This document shows, piece after piece, positions 1 to 13,330 of a DNA stretch of 64,000 bases (position 1 is the stretch's first letter; each line of letters starts with the position of its first letter). The translations under genes were made by a program, and so were the position numbers. This DNA is from Sitta carolinensis (Eukaryota; Chordata; Aves; Passeriformes; Sittidae). The stretch lies in NCBI GenBank assembly GCA_032173965.1, contig CM063298.1:8059501-8123500 (forward strand), given 5' to 3'. Below the pieces are notes generated by a model. That model ran no database searches. It saw only the letters and a list, made by a program, of their open reading frames with translations, and was not told the origin of the DNA.

Positions 1-173
1 TCTTCACCCACACTGGTCAAACCAGAGGGACATCAAGAGAGATCCCTCCTCCCAGAAGGAATGCACAACATAAATACCATTACAAAAAAAAAAAAAAAAT
101 TCCTGTTGTTTATCCCACTTTTCCTGGGAAACAACATCAGAAACCCAAAATATCAGGCCTAAAACCAGACTAA
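1..173 (-). repeat. LTR fragment, same family as 20127-20460 (minus orientation)
   Basis: The stretch matches, with substitutions, the minus-strand LTR at about 20590-20790 (shared text includes ggtcaaaccagagggacatc and cagaaacccaaa, ending near ccagacta). It is cut by the window edge. An A16 run is included. Confidence 0.7.
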
Positions 174-3100
174 AGCTGCCAGCATCCTCCTCCATGTGCT
201 CTGGGGTGGGCTGCCCTGCAGAGGAGCTGGAGTGAAAGTGGGGTGGGCTTGTGGTGAGTGAGTGTCAGCTCCTGCAGTCCTCCCTGGGGCTGACCCCAGC
301 TTTTGTGGCTGTTTGTGCTGCTCCTTGTTCCCACATGTGCTGCCAGACTCGGCTGTGCGGGGGAAGCTGCCCAGTTCCTGCGGGGTTGGGGTGGCTGCAG
401 AGAGCTGGGGATGGCAAAAAATCATTTGCTTTAAAATCATCTGCATCCAGAAAATCCTTTGGGTTGTGGATGAATGCTGAAGTTCATGGTCCCTGGTCCA
501 GTTTAGGCTGTTCCTGTTTCTCCCTGAGCGACCTGCCCAGCCCAGCCTGGAGCCTCAGCTATTGCAATTCAAAGGGGAATGTGAAAATGCCCCAGCCCTG
601 CCCAGAGCTTTCCCAGCTCCTGAGCTGTGCGGGCAGCCGATCATAACCAAAATAAACATAGATGTGAGGCAGGAGCATGAAAAGGAGAAATGGATAATGT
701 CACAGTCCAGAAGTTAATCCCATTTAAAATTTGATTTTTCTATGTGAATGCCTTTCTCAGAGGTTCTCTTCAAAAGCCAAGTTTCTTGGTGTGTACCAGA
801 AGTCATTCCTCAGATGGATTCTCTGCTTGGTGATTCGCTGCAGTAGAGGCTTTGCATCTTAACAATAAATAAAAAAAACCCTTCTGAAATGCAAGTTATT
901 TTATCCTAATCCGCTGCTGTCAAGTAAACACAGACAAAGGTTCCTTTGTTTTGAAATGGCCACTGAGAGAATTTGTTCTGCAAATAAAGATGTAGATAAG
1001 AAAGGGAAACAGAGAAGTCTATAAATTTTGAATGTGAGAGATGCTTTGGGAAGGGCTCGAGACCCAAGAGATTGAGTTTTCTGTTCCCTCTTTGCTCCTC
1101 TTATTTAGAATTTAATATATTTGATGATCCTTTTTTTCCCCCCAAGCATCTTTCTTGTGGTTGTTTTACTGCCAGAGTCAGGGGGCAGGAGGCTGATGCT
1201 GAAAAAGTACCAAATTCTGTAATCATGGTGCTGGGAGGGATTTGGCTGTGGTCCCTCAGCCCGTGGCTGTGCCCCAGGCTGGATTTGGTGGGATGTACAT
1301 CCCGCTGGGGGAGCTTGCTGCTGCAGGGGATTAGCAGGGGAAAATAGGTTATTAAGTGTTAAAACACGATTAGATGTGGCTGGAATATTGCCTGCAACTG
1401 CTGTAGCTGGTTCAAAGAATCAAAAGCCTTTGGATTCCTCTTGCTGTTGATTCCTGCAGGGTTGGGTATGAGTTGCTGGAGGAATTTGCTGCAAACCCAG
1501 GGCAGGGGGAGGTTCTGGTACTCTGAGACATCTGGAGCTCTGCCCTCGTGCTGGGCTGCTGGTTCTTGCAAGAGGGGTCTGATTTGATTTCAGCTGACCT
1601 TGCTGGGACTTTGACAGAAGCATTTGAAGTGGTTCACAGGTATCTCTGTGCTTGGGGTCAAAGCTGCAGCAGTGGTTGTGGTGCTGAGATCCTTGGATCC
1701 TGCTGCCCTTGGGAAGTGGGGGTTTGCTGAGCAGCTCCAGCTGTGTGTTTGCTGTTCCCATAACTGTCTTTTCAACCTGTTTTCAAGTGTTTCCTGCTGC
1801 TCAGCTGCAGAGCTCAACACCTGCCTTTTCCCACCCCAAAGCGAGCTCCCAGCAGCATTTCCAGCTGGTTTCCTGAGGCTGATCACAACTGGGCTCCTGT
1901 GCTGTTTCCTCCTCTGCTTTGGGAGCAGGAACGGTGGGAATGGGATGAAGGACAAGGGTGGGGGAGAGCTGATCTTAGAGCACAAGCTGGATTCTCATTG
2001 TTTTTAAAATGTGCTGAAAAGTATCTTTAATTCATATGATTTAGTACCTGCAGACTGTCACAATGTGGTTTCTCTGATTCTATCTAACTCACAGAACATT
2101 TTATGGGAATTGGAGTGGAAAAGACTTTTTGATAAATTAATTGAGAAATATACAGATGGCCCAGTTTAATGCTGCTGCTTAATTTAAGGCTGTTGCATCT
2201 TGTCCTAGTTTGCTGAGGTGTGTTTTGGGGTCTGATGTCAGGGCTGCAGGGTATGGACCCTGATGGGGTGGTAAGCAGCTTGTGGGCTAGAACAGAGGTT
2301 TTCCCAGTCCTGCAGCACTGGGACATTGCAGCTGGGCAATGGGAGCTGGACCTGGAATCTGTGTGGAAGCAGGCAGTGCACCAGCCCCTGCAGGGACTTC
2401 CCCTGGCCTGTGACCCAGCAGAATTGCAGGTCACCAAAGAACAACTGCTGCTGCAAAAAGATTTGGTCATTTACGTTCATTTTGGAGGGAATAAAAATAA
2501 ATGTGGAAAATTAAAAAAATGTGGAAGCCACCCCTTGCTGCCTTGTCCCACACACAGACCATGGGGAAGCTGAGCACTGGGGCTTCCATGTGATGTCAGA
2601 ATGGCTCCAGTTTGCCACTTGGGGCTACAGGACTCAGGAGAGATCCAGATCCAAGGCATGTTGTGCTGGAGATGGTGTTTAATGTCACCTGGCAGGAATC
2701 TGCCCTGTTCTCCTCAAACCCTCTCAATATTCCAGCTCCTGGAGTGCTCTGCCTCTCCTGCTGCTGTCCCTTGCTCCAGTTCCTGGAGCCTCACCTGCTT
2801 AAAGCGATTTCTTCCATCAGTGAACACAGAAGAGTAGAGAGGGGGATGTTTAGGGCTGTGCAGCACAGCTGTAAGCTTTGGTATTTGTGGCTTCTGTTTC
2901 TCTGCAGAGCAGGGGTGCTGTGGGAGGGGTGGAATTGTGCTGCAGATGATAATGCTGAAGGTTGCTCGGGGTTTTGTAGGGCATTTTCACCATTTCAGAG
3001 CCACAGCACCGTGAAGCAATGGGATCTCATGTTATTTCAATGCCTTGGATTGCTCCCTGAGGAGCAGAGCAGAGAGGCCAAATAGAAATGTGAGAACCTA

Positions 3101-6100
3101 CACGATCTCTCAGAGGGGTCCTTTGCTCCTGCTCAGGCTCTGCTGCTTTTCCTTCTGCTCCAGCAGTGTCCCAGCTGGGTGAGCACGGCCAGGTAACATC
3201 ACCATTTGTTCTCACAGAGGATGCAGAAAGGTCAAGCTCAGGATTTGCTAACGATCAGAGTGAGCTTGAGTAACTCTGTCATCCCCTCCTCGCAGTCAGC
3301 TGTGCTGGGAGGAGGAGGAGGAGGTCGGGGGTCTGTGTCCATGATCCTGCCCCACTGTGTCCCCTCTCCTTGTGAGGGCTGACAGCAGAGGAGGGCACAG
3401 CTCGGTTCAGCTCTGTCCTGGCTGCACTGAGATGCTGCTCAGCCCAAGAGAGCTTTAAAATAAAACATAGAGGCATTCACCCTCCGTCTCTCTTAGGAAA
3501 GGTAATTTTCAGGACCCATTGGCAAATTTGGGTCACTGCCACTTGTGACAGATCCAAGTCTGCTTCTGGGCAGAGCACACAGTTCTGACAGGAGCTTGGG
3601 TTGGGCAGAATACCCCAAAGTTGCTTTGTGGCTTTGGGAATCCCTTTTCTTACCTGCTCTGGCTGGAAAGAGCACCCGGGAGTGAGGGCTTGGACTGCTG
3701 CCTCCTTGAGACACGGCCCACAGACGTGTGGTTCCAGGGATGTTCGTGTTCCCTTTGCTTTCAAGAAGTCATGTGAGTTACACATTTATCTTGCTGCCTT
3801 TAACACTCAGCAGAGGCGACAGAAGAACCAGTTGTGAAGGCTCCTGTGAGCAAGTGACAGTGACAGGGGAGGGAGGGAGCCGGGCGGGCTCTGCTCGGTA
3901 AACTCGGCGCTAATTATTCCCAGTTTCTTCCTGAGTGAGTTATAACCCTCTCCCAGGCTGCTGGTGTCATGTTTTGATGTTGTCTGCCGAGCAGCCCTGA
4001 ATAACTGCTGGACTAACTCATGAGCAGCTTGTCAGGCTCAGTGGATGCTGGCAGTGCCCAGGATGCTGCTCCAGCAGGAGGGATGAGGCTCCTCTCAGGG
4101 TCTGGACCCAGAGTTTGCTTATGTAAAACTCTCTCAAAAGACAGGAGGTTCCCCTCTCCCATCCCCTCTCCCTGCAGTGCCTGCTGTCCAGGCTGTTTTT
4201 TTCCCAGGTGTGGGTCACAGTGTGGTGTCACCTCCTCGGCACCTGCTGGGCCCTGCAGCTCCTGCACGTCCCCAGTGCTTCATCCTCCTGCTGCTGCATC
4301 CAGAGCTGGAGCAGGTCCTGCGGGAGCCTGTGGGTGCCTGCCAGGGGGAAGCCATGCGGAGGAGCATGCTGGACAGCTCTTCAGTGCTTGGGGCTCACTT
4401 CCAGCCTCTCTGCATCCATCCCTTCCAAAGCCACTCCATGAATCCTCCGAGCAGCCAGCTGATGCTGTAAGAAGTTGGCTGGTTGGTGCCAAGTGGAGCT
4501 GGCTGGTGCTGGGAGTATCTCCTTGCTGAGGAGCTTTGCTGGGAGCTGATGGGCTCTTGGTTTCTCCTGGAGCAGCAGGGTTGGCTCTCGGGCTCCCCTG
4601 GCAATGCTGAACTCCAGCAGCTCCCATCGTTCTCTTCCTTCCTTATTAATGCTTCCTTCCAAGCATTGGTGGGCTGAGAGGAGGTAACAGAGACACCAGA
4701 TAGAGCCCAGATGCAGGGTGGGGGCTTTCTGCCCCAACATTGCCTTTTGTCAGCTCCTGCTGGATGCTCAGGTGTCCCAAGGCTCTTTGAAGCAGCTGAC
4801 ACAGCACCCATGGGTGCCATCAGCACCACTGTGCTGGGCTTGCACCCCGTGGCCCACACAGGAGGGTCCTTACTCTGCAGTTTTTTGGGAACAGACCATT
4901 GTTTTGCCTGGGTAGAGAAAATGAGGGTTGATTAAAAGGATGTGGCCTCTCCTGCTGGTGTCCCCACTCCAACCCTAGGCTCTGCATCCATCGTTACCTG
5001 CACTGTGCTCCCATCCTCAGCCCACTTGTGGGAAGGGAGTTCAAAGTGGAAGTGTAAAACTTTACTGCCCTTATTAAATGGGTGTTGCAGGCATGGGAAT
5101 GAGAGCTGGTGAAATAATGAAAGGCATCCCTGGGGTTCCACATGACACTGGGGGTTCCTGCCCACTTCTGTGGGCATGTGCTGGGGGAGCACAATGCAGC
5201 TTGGTGCTTTGCAGGGCACAGGGGGATGAAGAGAAGTGTCAGGACTGCTTTTGTAGTGGTTAAGGCTTAATCCACCCTGAGAAAATGTCTCTTCCTGAAG
5301 AACTGCCCATTTCATGCAATTACTGCTCAGAATTGAATGCCTGCAGGCTTAAAGAGAAAAAAATTTTATGCCACCAAACTTACTGGAAAATGGAAGTGTG
5401 AATTCACACCTCTTGCAGTGGGGCAGTGGTGATGAGGACCTTGAAGCAGGGATGCGTGCTGGCCCTTCCCTGCTGGCCCTGTGTTGGAGGAGGCAGGAGC
5501 AGCATCCTGCTGCCCTGGCACTCTGTTATCTCCGTAAGCAGGGACACCCAGGGAATGATTAAATCAATTAATTGATTTTCTATAGCTCATAAGGAAGTCA
5601 AATGGCATTTCCATCAACTTGTGATGAGCCAACACCCCACCATGGCCAGGAGGAATGTTAATGGCTCTTCATGCTTTTATTACCCCTTTTCACTCCTAAA
5701 TCAAAATTCATCCTGAGCCCGGGAGGCAGCAGGTACTTCAGAAAATAAAACTAGCACAGTGGGAACCATAGCAGCCTCTGTAAAAGCTGGGTTTTCCCAT
5801 TGATTTATTTGTTTCTTTGGTTTAAATGAGAGAGCAGGGCTCAGTTCAGCTTGAGCAGAGATTAGCTGAGGTTCATCCTGCAGCTCTTCCAATGCCCCCC
5901 AGCTCTGGGGGCCCTGCTTTGGGCTCTGCTGCTGCTTGGAGGATCTGGCTCCTGGGCTGGCTGGAGATTGATGTGTTTGGTGGGAGGAAGGGGATGATTT
6001 ATTTGCCCTTGGAAGCAGAGTGGCAGGATGCCCAGCATTGTTTGGCCAATCTTTTTGGCTGAAGGAGGAAGGGTGATCATTTTAGAAGTGTTAAATGAGT

Positions 6101-9100
6101 GAGTTCTGCTGTTTCTGAAGCTGAACCTTTTGGGGCAGCTGTGAGTGTGGCTGTGGGCTAGAGCACTGGATGTGCAGGGCTGGAGGATTGGTGGTGCTGA
6201 ACCTCCTGGAGCTTTCCTCTGGCTCCTTGTGGACTGTGCAAAGGCTGGGTGCAATCCCTGCTTTCCTGCAGTCCATGGGACTCCTGGCAGTACCATTTTC
6301 CCTGGATGAGCAATAGGGACCATTAGGAGGAGAAGCAGTAGAGTGAAGTGCTGGTACCTCTTGCAAGCTCTAAGAACCCATATGAAGGTTGGTCCCTGGC
6401 TCGTGGGTCTAGGGAGTCACCCCAGGGTTGTCCTGTCTTGTGGGACCTGTGTGTGCTGCTTTTCACCTGGAACTGGGGGGTCTCAGCTACAAAGCCAGGC
6501 TCCAGTTTGCCCCCAGTCCCAACAGCATCCACCCCAGTGTGGGATCCCACCATGCTCCAGGAGCTCTGGTGTCCTTTGGGCTTTGCCACAGCAGCTGCCC
6601 TTGATCCATCCCTGTGCTGGAGCCCTTGTGTTTTAGGAAGCAATTTAAAATCGATGTTAATCTTGTAATTTGGAAGGCTGTCCTGCAGTGTGAGGTGTTT
6701 GAAGCACTGCAGAACAGCTTAAAATGCAATTTAAAATAGTGCTTGCTGGCAATAGAGAAGCAACCAAAAACTCCCTGCTGCTGCTTTTTTAAAAGAAAAA
6801 GTGAAAGGGGGATGAGAAGGAGGAAGAAAGATGTGTTAAAAAATATATTAAAACAAATAAAAGCTGAGCTGCAGCTTGTGTTGGGGTTGTGTGCATTCAT
6901 CTCTTCTTCCCCAGCTTCCCAACTCCTCCATGGGCTGTGGGGGAGAGGAGATGATCCAGCTCCTTTTACCTGCAGAGGTGGCTCATGGCAGGACTGGTGG
7001 GACTGTCCCCATGTCCCAGACGGGACATCAGTGTGGTGTGAGTATGGCAGGGTAAGAAGTAATAAAAGTTGGGGGGAGCAGCCCTGGGCTCTCCCTTGCA
7101 GCAGTGAAAGGCTCCTGACTGGGAGTGCGCTTCGTATTGTTCATTTTCCTGCCTTTTCTTACTTGTATGGAAATCGGGAGGTGTTTGGGTGGAGCTGCAG
7201 GCTGTTCCTTTGGGGTTTCCTTTGGGGTGGGAGGGACAGGGGCAGCTGGGTGGGTGTTAAAGCGCCAGGACCCTCTCTGCAGGCTCAGCTCGGGATCCTG
7301 CAGCTGAGAAGGGGGGAGCGGGACCCCGGAGCCAGCGGGGCTGGGGCAGGGACACCTCGGGGTGGTTTATTGTAACCAGGCTCCTCCAGGAAAGCTCCTG
7401 GGGCATGCTGCCGGCAGGAGAGCCCGCAGATGTGGGGCAGGGCTGCGGGAGGGACCAGAGGGGCAGCTCCTCGTTCCTGACGCTGCTGGCTGTGGATCCC
7501 AAGGATGTGGCTTTGCTGTGCGGGATGGGCAGAGCAGTGCCTGCCCGTAGTGGGGGTGTGAGGCCTCCAGGAGGGATTTCTGGGGCTCAGCAGGGTTATT
7601 TCCCACCTGCTGGTGCTGCTTGGGGCTCTGGCTCTCAGCAGGGAATTCCCGCAGCACATTTGTCTCCCCTCTACCATCGACCCCAGGCAGTGCTGGTGCG
7701 AGAGGGGCTGCGGGGAAGCAGGGGCTCTCCTGAGCCCAGGGAAAGGCTGCAATTGCTGCTGTGCTGTCCCTGGGTCAGGTCCTGCCTGGGCGGTGGCGGT
7801 GTTGGACCAGTCCTGCGGGACACGGAGGGTCTGACAGGCTCTGCCCCGGGGCTGCGCATTGGCACGGCAGCGCAACAGGGGAGGGATAAACCCAGGAGTA
7901 GGTGAGAGCAGGCAGGGGGGACATAATCCACTTCACCAGCCAGTGACTTAAGGCTGCTTAATTTGGCTGATTACCAGGGAGCCGCTTTGCTGCCGGGGCT
8001 CAGCACAGATCGATGGTGCAGCTGGAGCTCTTCTCCAGTGTCCACCTCACTTCATGGGCACCTGCAGCTGTGTGGCAGCTCCTGGTGCTCTCCTCCTTTG
8101 GGGCACTGGCTGAGCAAGTCTGTATTTTCTCTGTGTAATTTAATTAATAAATCTGTAGCCGTTTAATGGCCGATGCGGGTGGATTTGCTGGCAGCAATAA
8201 CTGACCAGGAGCTCATGCTGGGGAATGGGTGCCCCTAAGAGGTGCAGCCACCCCGTGGGACCTTGTCCATCCCTGGAACAGCTTCCCAAAGGGATGGAGA
8301 CAGGAGGTGGCCATTGCTGCCAACTTGAGCCTGGCCTTGGGCTTTCTTGTTTCCAGTTAGTGCCGGATCTCTGGGCTGTGATTGCAATGGATTATGTGTC
8401 AGAGATAGTCCTTGGCTAGTTGGCTCTTTGGTCTTTTAATCTGCTTGAATCAAAATCGATAGTGAAAGTAAATAGAGGAACACCAGAGGGGCAGACAATT
8501 GAAGGCCTGGGGCTTTGTTCCCTGGGAAATTCCAGGGTGAGTGCCCTCACAGGAGGATGGGATTCCCCAGGACAGCCTGGGTACCACCCCGAGGAGCTGG
8601 GCAGTGAGGTCTGGGGCTGCCTCAGCCCCACTGGAGACCCTCTGGTTTCCTCTGCAATAAATATTTCAAGACCGTGCTGCCCTTTTGAGGGGTTTAAGTA
8701 GCCTGGAGTTGTCCTTTAAAGGAGAAAACCAAAGCAAATGATGCTTTAGATTGAAATTAATTTAGCTGGTATTTTCAATGGACATACGTAATATTTCACT
8801 ATCTCCGGGCTCCAGTACCAGCAGGGGATTTGCTGCTGTGGGATGGCCAGGCAGGGCTGTGACAGGTCTGGGAAGGGAGGGGACCAGCAGCCAACCAGCA
8901 GCTTATGGATATGAGAATGCAGTGTGGGATTGCCTTTTAAATGTCAGGGAGATGCTTGGGTGCTGTTCCCGTGGCTCTGTGGAGATGTAGGTTGAGGCTG
9001 TGCCTTGGTCTCCCCACACAAGGGCGGCTTTCACTGCCCTTGAAATAACTTGGGTTTGGGTGGAAAGGTGCATTTATCCCCCTTCTTCTCAGCTGTTGCT

Positions 9101-9196
9101 GAGCAGTGTGAGACTCCCTGAGCAGGATGGGGCTGTGACCAGGGATGGGAGCTGCCATATCAGGGAGGTTTCAGTTGCTCCAGGTGGCTAAAGGGA
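174..9196. other. Noncoding, probably 5' intron of MGAT5B; no exon recognised
   Basis: Both strands have only short, unconserved reading frames with no family motif. I looked for the expected MGAT5B first exons (M-V-R-R-C-L, L-G-I-G-F-F, Q-F-S-A-R-R-L-G type text) and saw none. Nothing else stands out at sequence level. Confidence 0.6.
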
Positions 9197-9735
9197 TGTC
9201 ATGGTTTAAGCCCAGGTGGAAATTAAGCACCACAAGGCCACTCTGTCAACCCTCCTCCCCCATCCCTGTGGAATGGGGAGAAGGATTGGAGTAAAAAATG
9301 TATGTTGAGAAAAGAAAAGTTTATTAATTGAAAATAAAGTAAAATACATTAATAATATAAATTTTAACGATAATAATAAAGGAAACAAACTAGTGATGCA
9401 CAGTGCAATTGCTCACCACCCACTGGCTAATGCCAGCACTCCCTTCCTCCTTCTTCCCCTACTTTATACCCTGACCATGATGTTATAGGATGTGGAACAT
9501 CCCTTTGGTCAGTCTGGGTCCCCTCTCCTGCTGTGCCACCTCCCAAGCACCCCCAGCTTCCTCAGCAGCCTGGCAGAGGGAAAAGCAGCAAAGGCCCTGG
9601 CTGTGTGTGAGCCCTGCTCAGCAATAACAAAAACATCTCTGTAAAATCAACCCTGTGCTCAGCACAATTCCAAAACACAGCCCCACACTGCCACTGGGAA
9701 AAAAAATTAACTCTGCCCCCACTGAAACCAGCACA
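9197..9735 (-). repeat. Solo LTR, avian ERVL-type (minus orientation)
   Basis: It begins tgtcatggtttaagcccag and ends gaaaccagcaca, the TG...CA ends of a very common avian LTR family recognised from memory. On the minus strand a TATA-like element (rc of ctttatacc, near 9462-9470) precedes an AATAAA (rc of tttatt, near 9319-9324). It has an AT-rich TAATAA-type tract in the middle. The flanks aggga / agggg may be a 5-bp target-site duplication. No internal viral genes, so a solo LTR. Confidence 0.8.
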
Positions 9736-10089
9736 AGGGGACATGCCCCAAAGGGCTCTTTATTTTCCTGAGGAATTTAACTCCTCTTGAACCTCAGTCC
9801 AAGCATCCCAGAGCCTGTGTGACAGGGTGACATCCTCCATGCTCCTCCCAGCTTGGGAAGGGCTGGGGGGAGAGAGCTCCCAGCATGAGCAGTGGGGGGG
9901 GAGCTCAGGATCCTAAAATGTGAAAAACACAAGGGAACTCCTTCCTGTCTGCTCCTTTCCTTGTGGCACACCCTGGCCTTTGCCAGCACCACTTCACCCC
10001 CTCCACTGCTCCCAGCCCTGTGCTGACTGCCCAGCAGGTGTCCCCTGCACTGGAGATGCTCCTTTCTCAGCTGCTCTCCACTCCTGCAC

Positions 10090-10165
10090 GGTCAGAGAAT
10101 TGTAGAAACACAGAAAATCCTGCACTGGGAGGGATCCACGAGGATCACTGAGTTCCACTGAACTT
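10090..10165 (-). repeat. CR1 LINE 3'-end fragment (minus orientation)
   Basis: The text agaattgtagaaacacagaa followed by cactgggagggatccac resembles the reverse complement of the CR1 3' terminus. Short and diverged. Confidence 0.55.
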
Positions 10166-13100
10166 CACCTTTGAATTCAGGTTGGCACACGCAGCACAAC
10201 TGCCCTGAGTGCTCATCCTGGCCCCCGTTCTGGAGGTGCCAGTGGCAGGTACTGGCAGGGGGTGACGCCTGCTCACTGCTGCTTTCACTCCTCGTAGGTG
10301 TTTGAAAGACAAGTGCATCATTAGTGAATTCCCTTGGGTTTCAACCTGTCCAAATTTGAGCATATTGGCTGTTGACTATTCTACTGGTTTCACAGGGAAG
10401 CTATTCCTTCTTCCACAACACATCACCCTTAGGGGTTGCTTTCCTTTTTTCCCCTGATTTCATCCAATTACTTAGCTGTGTGCTCTTCAGAAGCCCCATA
10501 AATAATTCTCCTCCCTCTGCTGTGTTTACCAGCGTGTCTCATGAAATCCGGTAAGATATGATTGATTGCAATCATTATTTCCTAGTGCTGCTATGAAAAC
10601 CTCTGTCAGTTCAGTGATTGCCTGGAAAGCGTGGCTGCCACTCAGGAAAACTGTCAAAACCCTGTCATACTTTAACAAACTCCAATTAATCTGTCGGTTG
10701 GGTTTACTTGTATTTGCTGTCCCATCGTTGCTGATTATCAGGGGAAATTAGAATATTTTTCCTTTCTAATTAGCAGCTTGGTGACTTTGTTTTTTAAAAG
10801 AAAGTAGTTTTCAGCACAGTTTAAGTTTTCAGAACTGTTTTACTGGGTTTTTGTGCTGTTAAGATGGGTTTGGGTTTATCCTGGCTATCTGCAGTGCTGT
10901 GGTTAAAGTTTCCTTGGGGATCTTCATCACTGGCTTTAGGGGGAAGCCTGAGGTCCTGGCCATGATCTCCTCCATCCTCAGGATCCCTGTGCCTGGCTCA
11001 GGCAGCTGAGCAGCCCTGGGTGGGAGACTGAGTCTCCGTTTCAGGTCAACAAATTAATCCTGGCTCTTGCATTTTTAAAAGAGTCGCTTCAGCACTTTTC
11101 CTCCTTTCTTCTGGTTTTAATGAGACACACTTTCCAAGAGATGTAATAATCATTGCCAAAAATGTCAGGTCGTTGTTAGCTTCCTTAAGCTGCTGGAAAA
11201 ACAACAACAACAAAGACTAGGAACAGAAAGAGAAAGGTGTTGATGCAGAAGAGCTTCGACTTCATCTCTGAGTGCCAGGGGAGGGCTGGGGGTGATGTGT
11301 CCTGCCACAGCTCTGCTTTCTGGCAGGCTGCCCCAAAAGATAATGCAGGGAAAGCTGGGATTTTATTTTTTTTTCCTATTACTGTTTTTACTTAGTATTT
11401 GGGCTTTTTTAAAATTTCTTTATTTGAGAAGGAATATCTCGTCTCACTGTTGACAGCAAAGCTCAGAGCTTTGCTGTTGGAAAGAATCCTGCAATGGCTC
11501 AAAACCAGCTGGGAATTGGATGGTGGCAGTGACAGGAGGGGAGATCTCAGGGAAATTCAGGGAAGCCAGTGGTAATGTCAGGGGCCAGGCTGGTAGTGGG
11601 GTGCAGAGCTGGAGCTTGTGGCTCCAGTTGCTGCTGTCTTCTCTGGGATCCACAGGAAATGGATTTGTGCCCTGTGGGAATATCCTCATCCCTCATTAGT
11701 GGTTTGGAGCAGAGCTGTCTTGTCAGCTGTGCTTCTGTGATGAAGTCTGGGAGCAGGTGTCCTTGCCTGCACTGCCAGGAAATCTCCATCTCCAGTGCCT
11801 TCCCAGGCACAATCCTTGTGTCTCCCTAGCAAACCACCACAACCCGGCCCCCCAAACAAGCTGGGATCCAGATCCCCAGGCCAGGGTGGACTCTGCCCTT
11901 GGGAATCTGGTGGTTGTGCTTTCAGCCTTTCTGGCCAGCTGTAGGGCTTGGGTCAGGTCCTTTTCCTGACCTCCAGCCTCACCCACAGCAGCACAGGAGC
12001 ATCCAAGAGGGATTGGTAATCGCTGTCTCACCCAAAAACTGAGTTTAAGGTCTAAGCTCTGACCTGCTGACCATGCTGGGATGCCAGAGCAGGAGCAAAT
12101 TCTGAGTAGAAATCCCCATGTGGGGGGTGGTGAGTCCTGGGATGGACAGAGGGTGCTGGGGGCTGCAACCCATGAGCACAGCTCAGCTGTGGGAGGGATG
12201 TCACTAGAATGGGCTCAGCCTATGGACAAATAACTAAAGTGGATTATCTGATTTAAACCCTTGTCAGAGCTGTTCTATTTCCCTTGGCTGTGCCTTTTCC
12301 TGATTTGCTCAGCTGTGTTTGGGGCAGCCCTTGTCAAAATGGAGCTCCAGGTTCCAAGATTCCACTTTTTACCCCCATAGCATCTTTTAATTGCAGGCTC
12401 ATTAGTGCTGCTGCTCTTCAGTGGGACAGGCTGTGACTTTTATGTCACCCAGGGGATAGGGAGTAGGGTGGCTCCTGTGTTCCCAAACCCACCCAGGAAG
12501 GTCTGCTGCTGCACAGGACCTCAGGCACCCACTGATTCCAGCACAAGTCACTGACTGCTTGCCATGGAACTGAGGGAATGTTTGGGGAAGAGCCCAGTTT
12601 CAATCTCCATGAATGGTGGTTTGTCCTCTTTTTTTGAGGAATTGCTTTTTCTCTCAATGTTTCTTCTGTTTTGTTAGATAGTGTCAGGAAAAATAATGTG
12701 CTGCTGATAATCTCAGCCAAGCGTGGCAGGCAGCCTTTGGTGAGGTCTGGCTGGCCCAGTGTCAGCTCCTTGCAGGGGTTAAGGGCTGGCTCACAACCCT
12801 GAGCTCGTGTGTGCCTGACAGAGCCACAGTGAGCTGAGCTTATCCCAGCACCTGCCAGGGTGAGAACCTGGCAGGGCACTGTGAGGGGCTGGAGCCTCCA
12901 GTTCAGCTGCAGTGCCAGTGCAGCCTTCCCAACCCCTGGGAGCTGTGGCTGAGGAGTGGATGAAATCTGGGGGAGCAGGGATGGAGCTGGGGCTGCAGCA
13001 GGAGCTGTCACGGTGCCCCTGATCCCACCACGGCCACACCCTGCTCTCACCTGAACACCCAAACCACCCAGACCCCTCACTGGGGCCTCTGTGCTGTTTC

Positions 13101-13288
13101 ACGTGCTCAGTCAGCTCCTGTGGGGAGGAGAAGCCCGTGCCAGGGCTGCCCCTGGCACACAATGCCACTGGGATGCTCTGATCCATCCCACCGCCCTGGC
13201 AGTGCCAGCGTAGGGGATCCCAAACTCCCTTTGGCCTTGCAAGGCTGGTTGTGCATCGGTTTGGAGGTGCATGAGGTGTCCCTAAGTC

Positions 13289-13330
13289 CTGATAGCCCTC
13301 TGATAGCCCCCTGATAGCCCCCTAATAGCC
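13289..13330 (+). repeat. Short tandem repeat, about 10-11-bp gatagccccct unit, 4 copies
   Basis: Four near-identical copies of the unit lie in a row. Too short to say more. Confidence 0.75.

Noticed and set aside
7405..7905. Long GC-rich reading frames on both strands near 7.3-7.9 kb
   Set aside because: Open frames overlap on both strands in GC-rich sequence, with no recognisable motif or splice logic; treated as chance.
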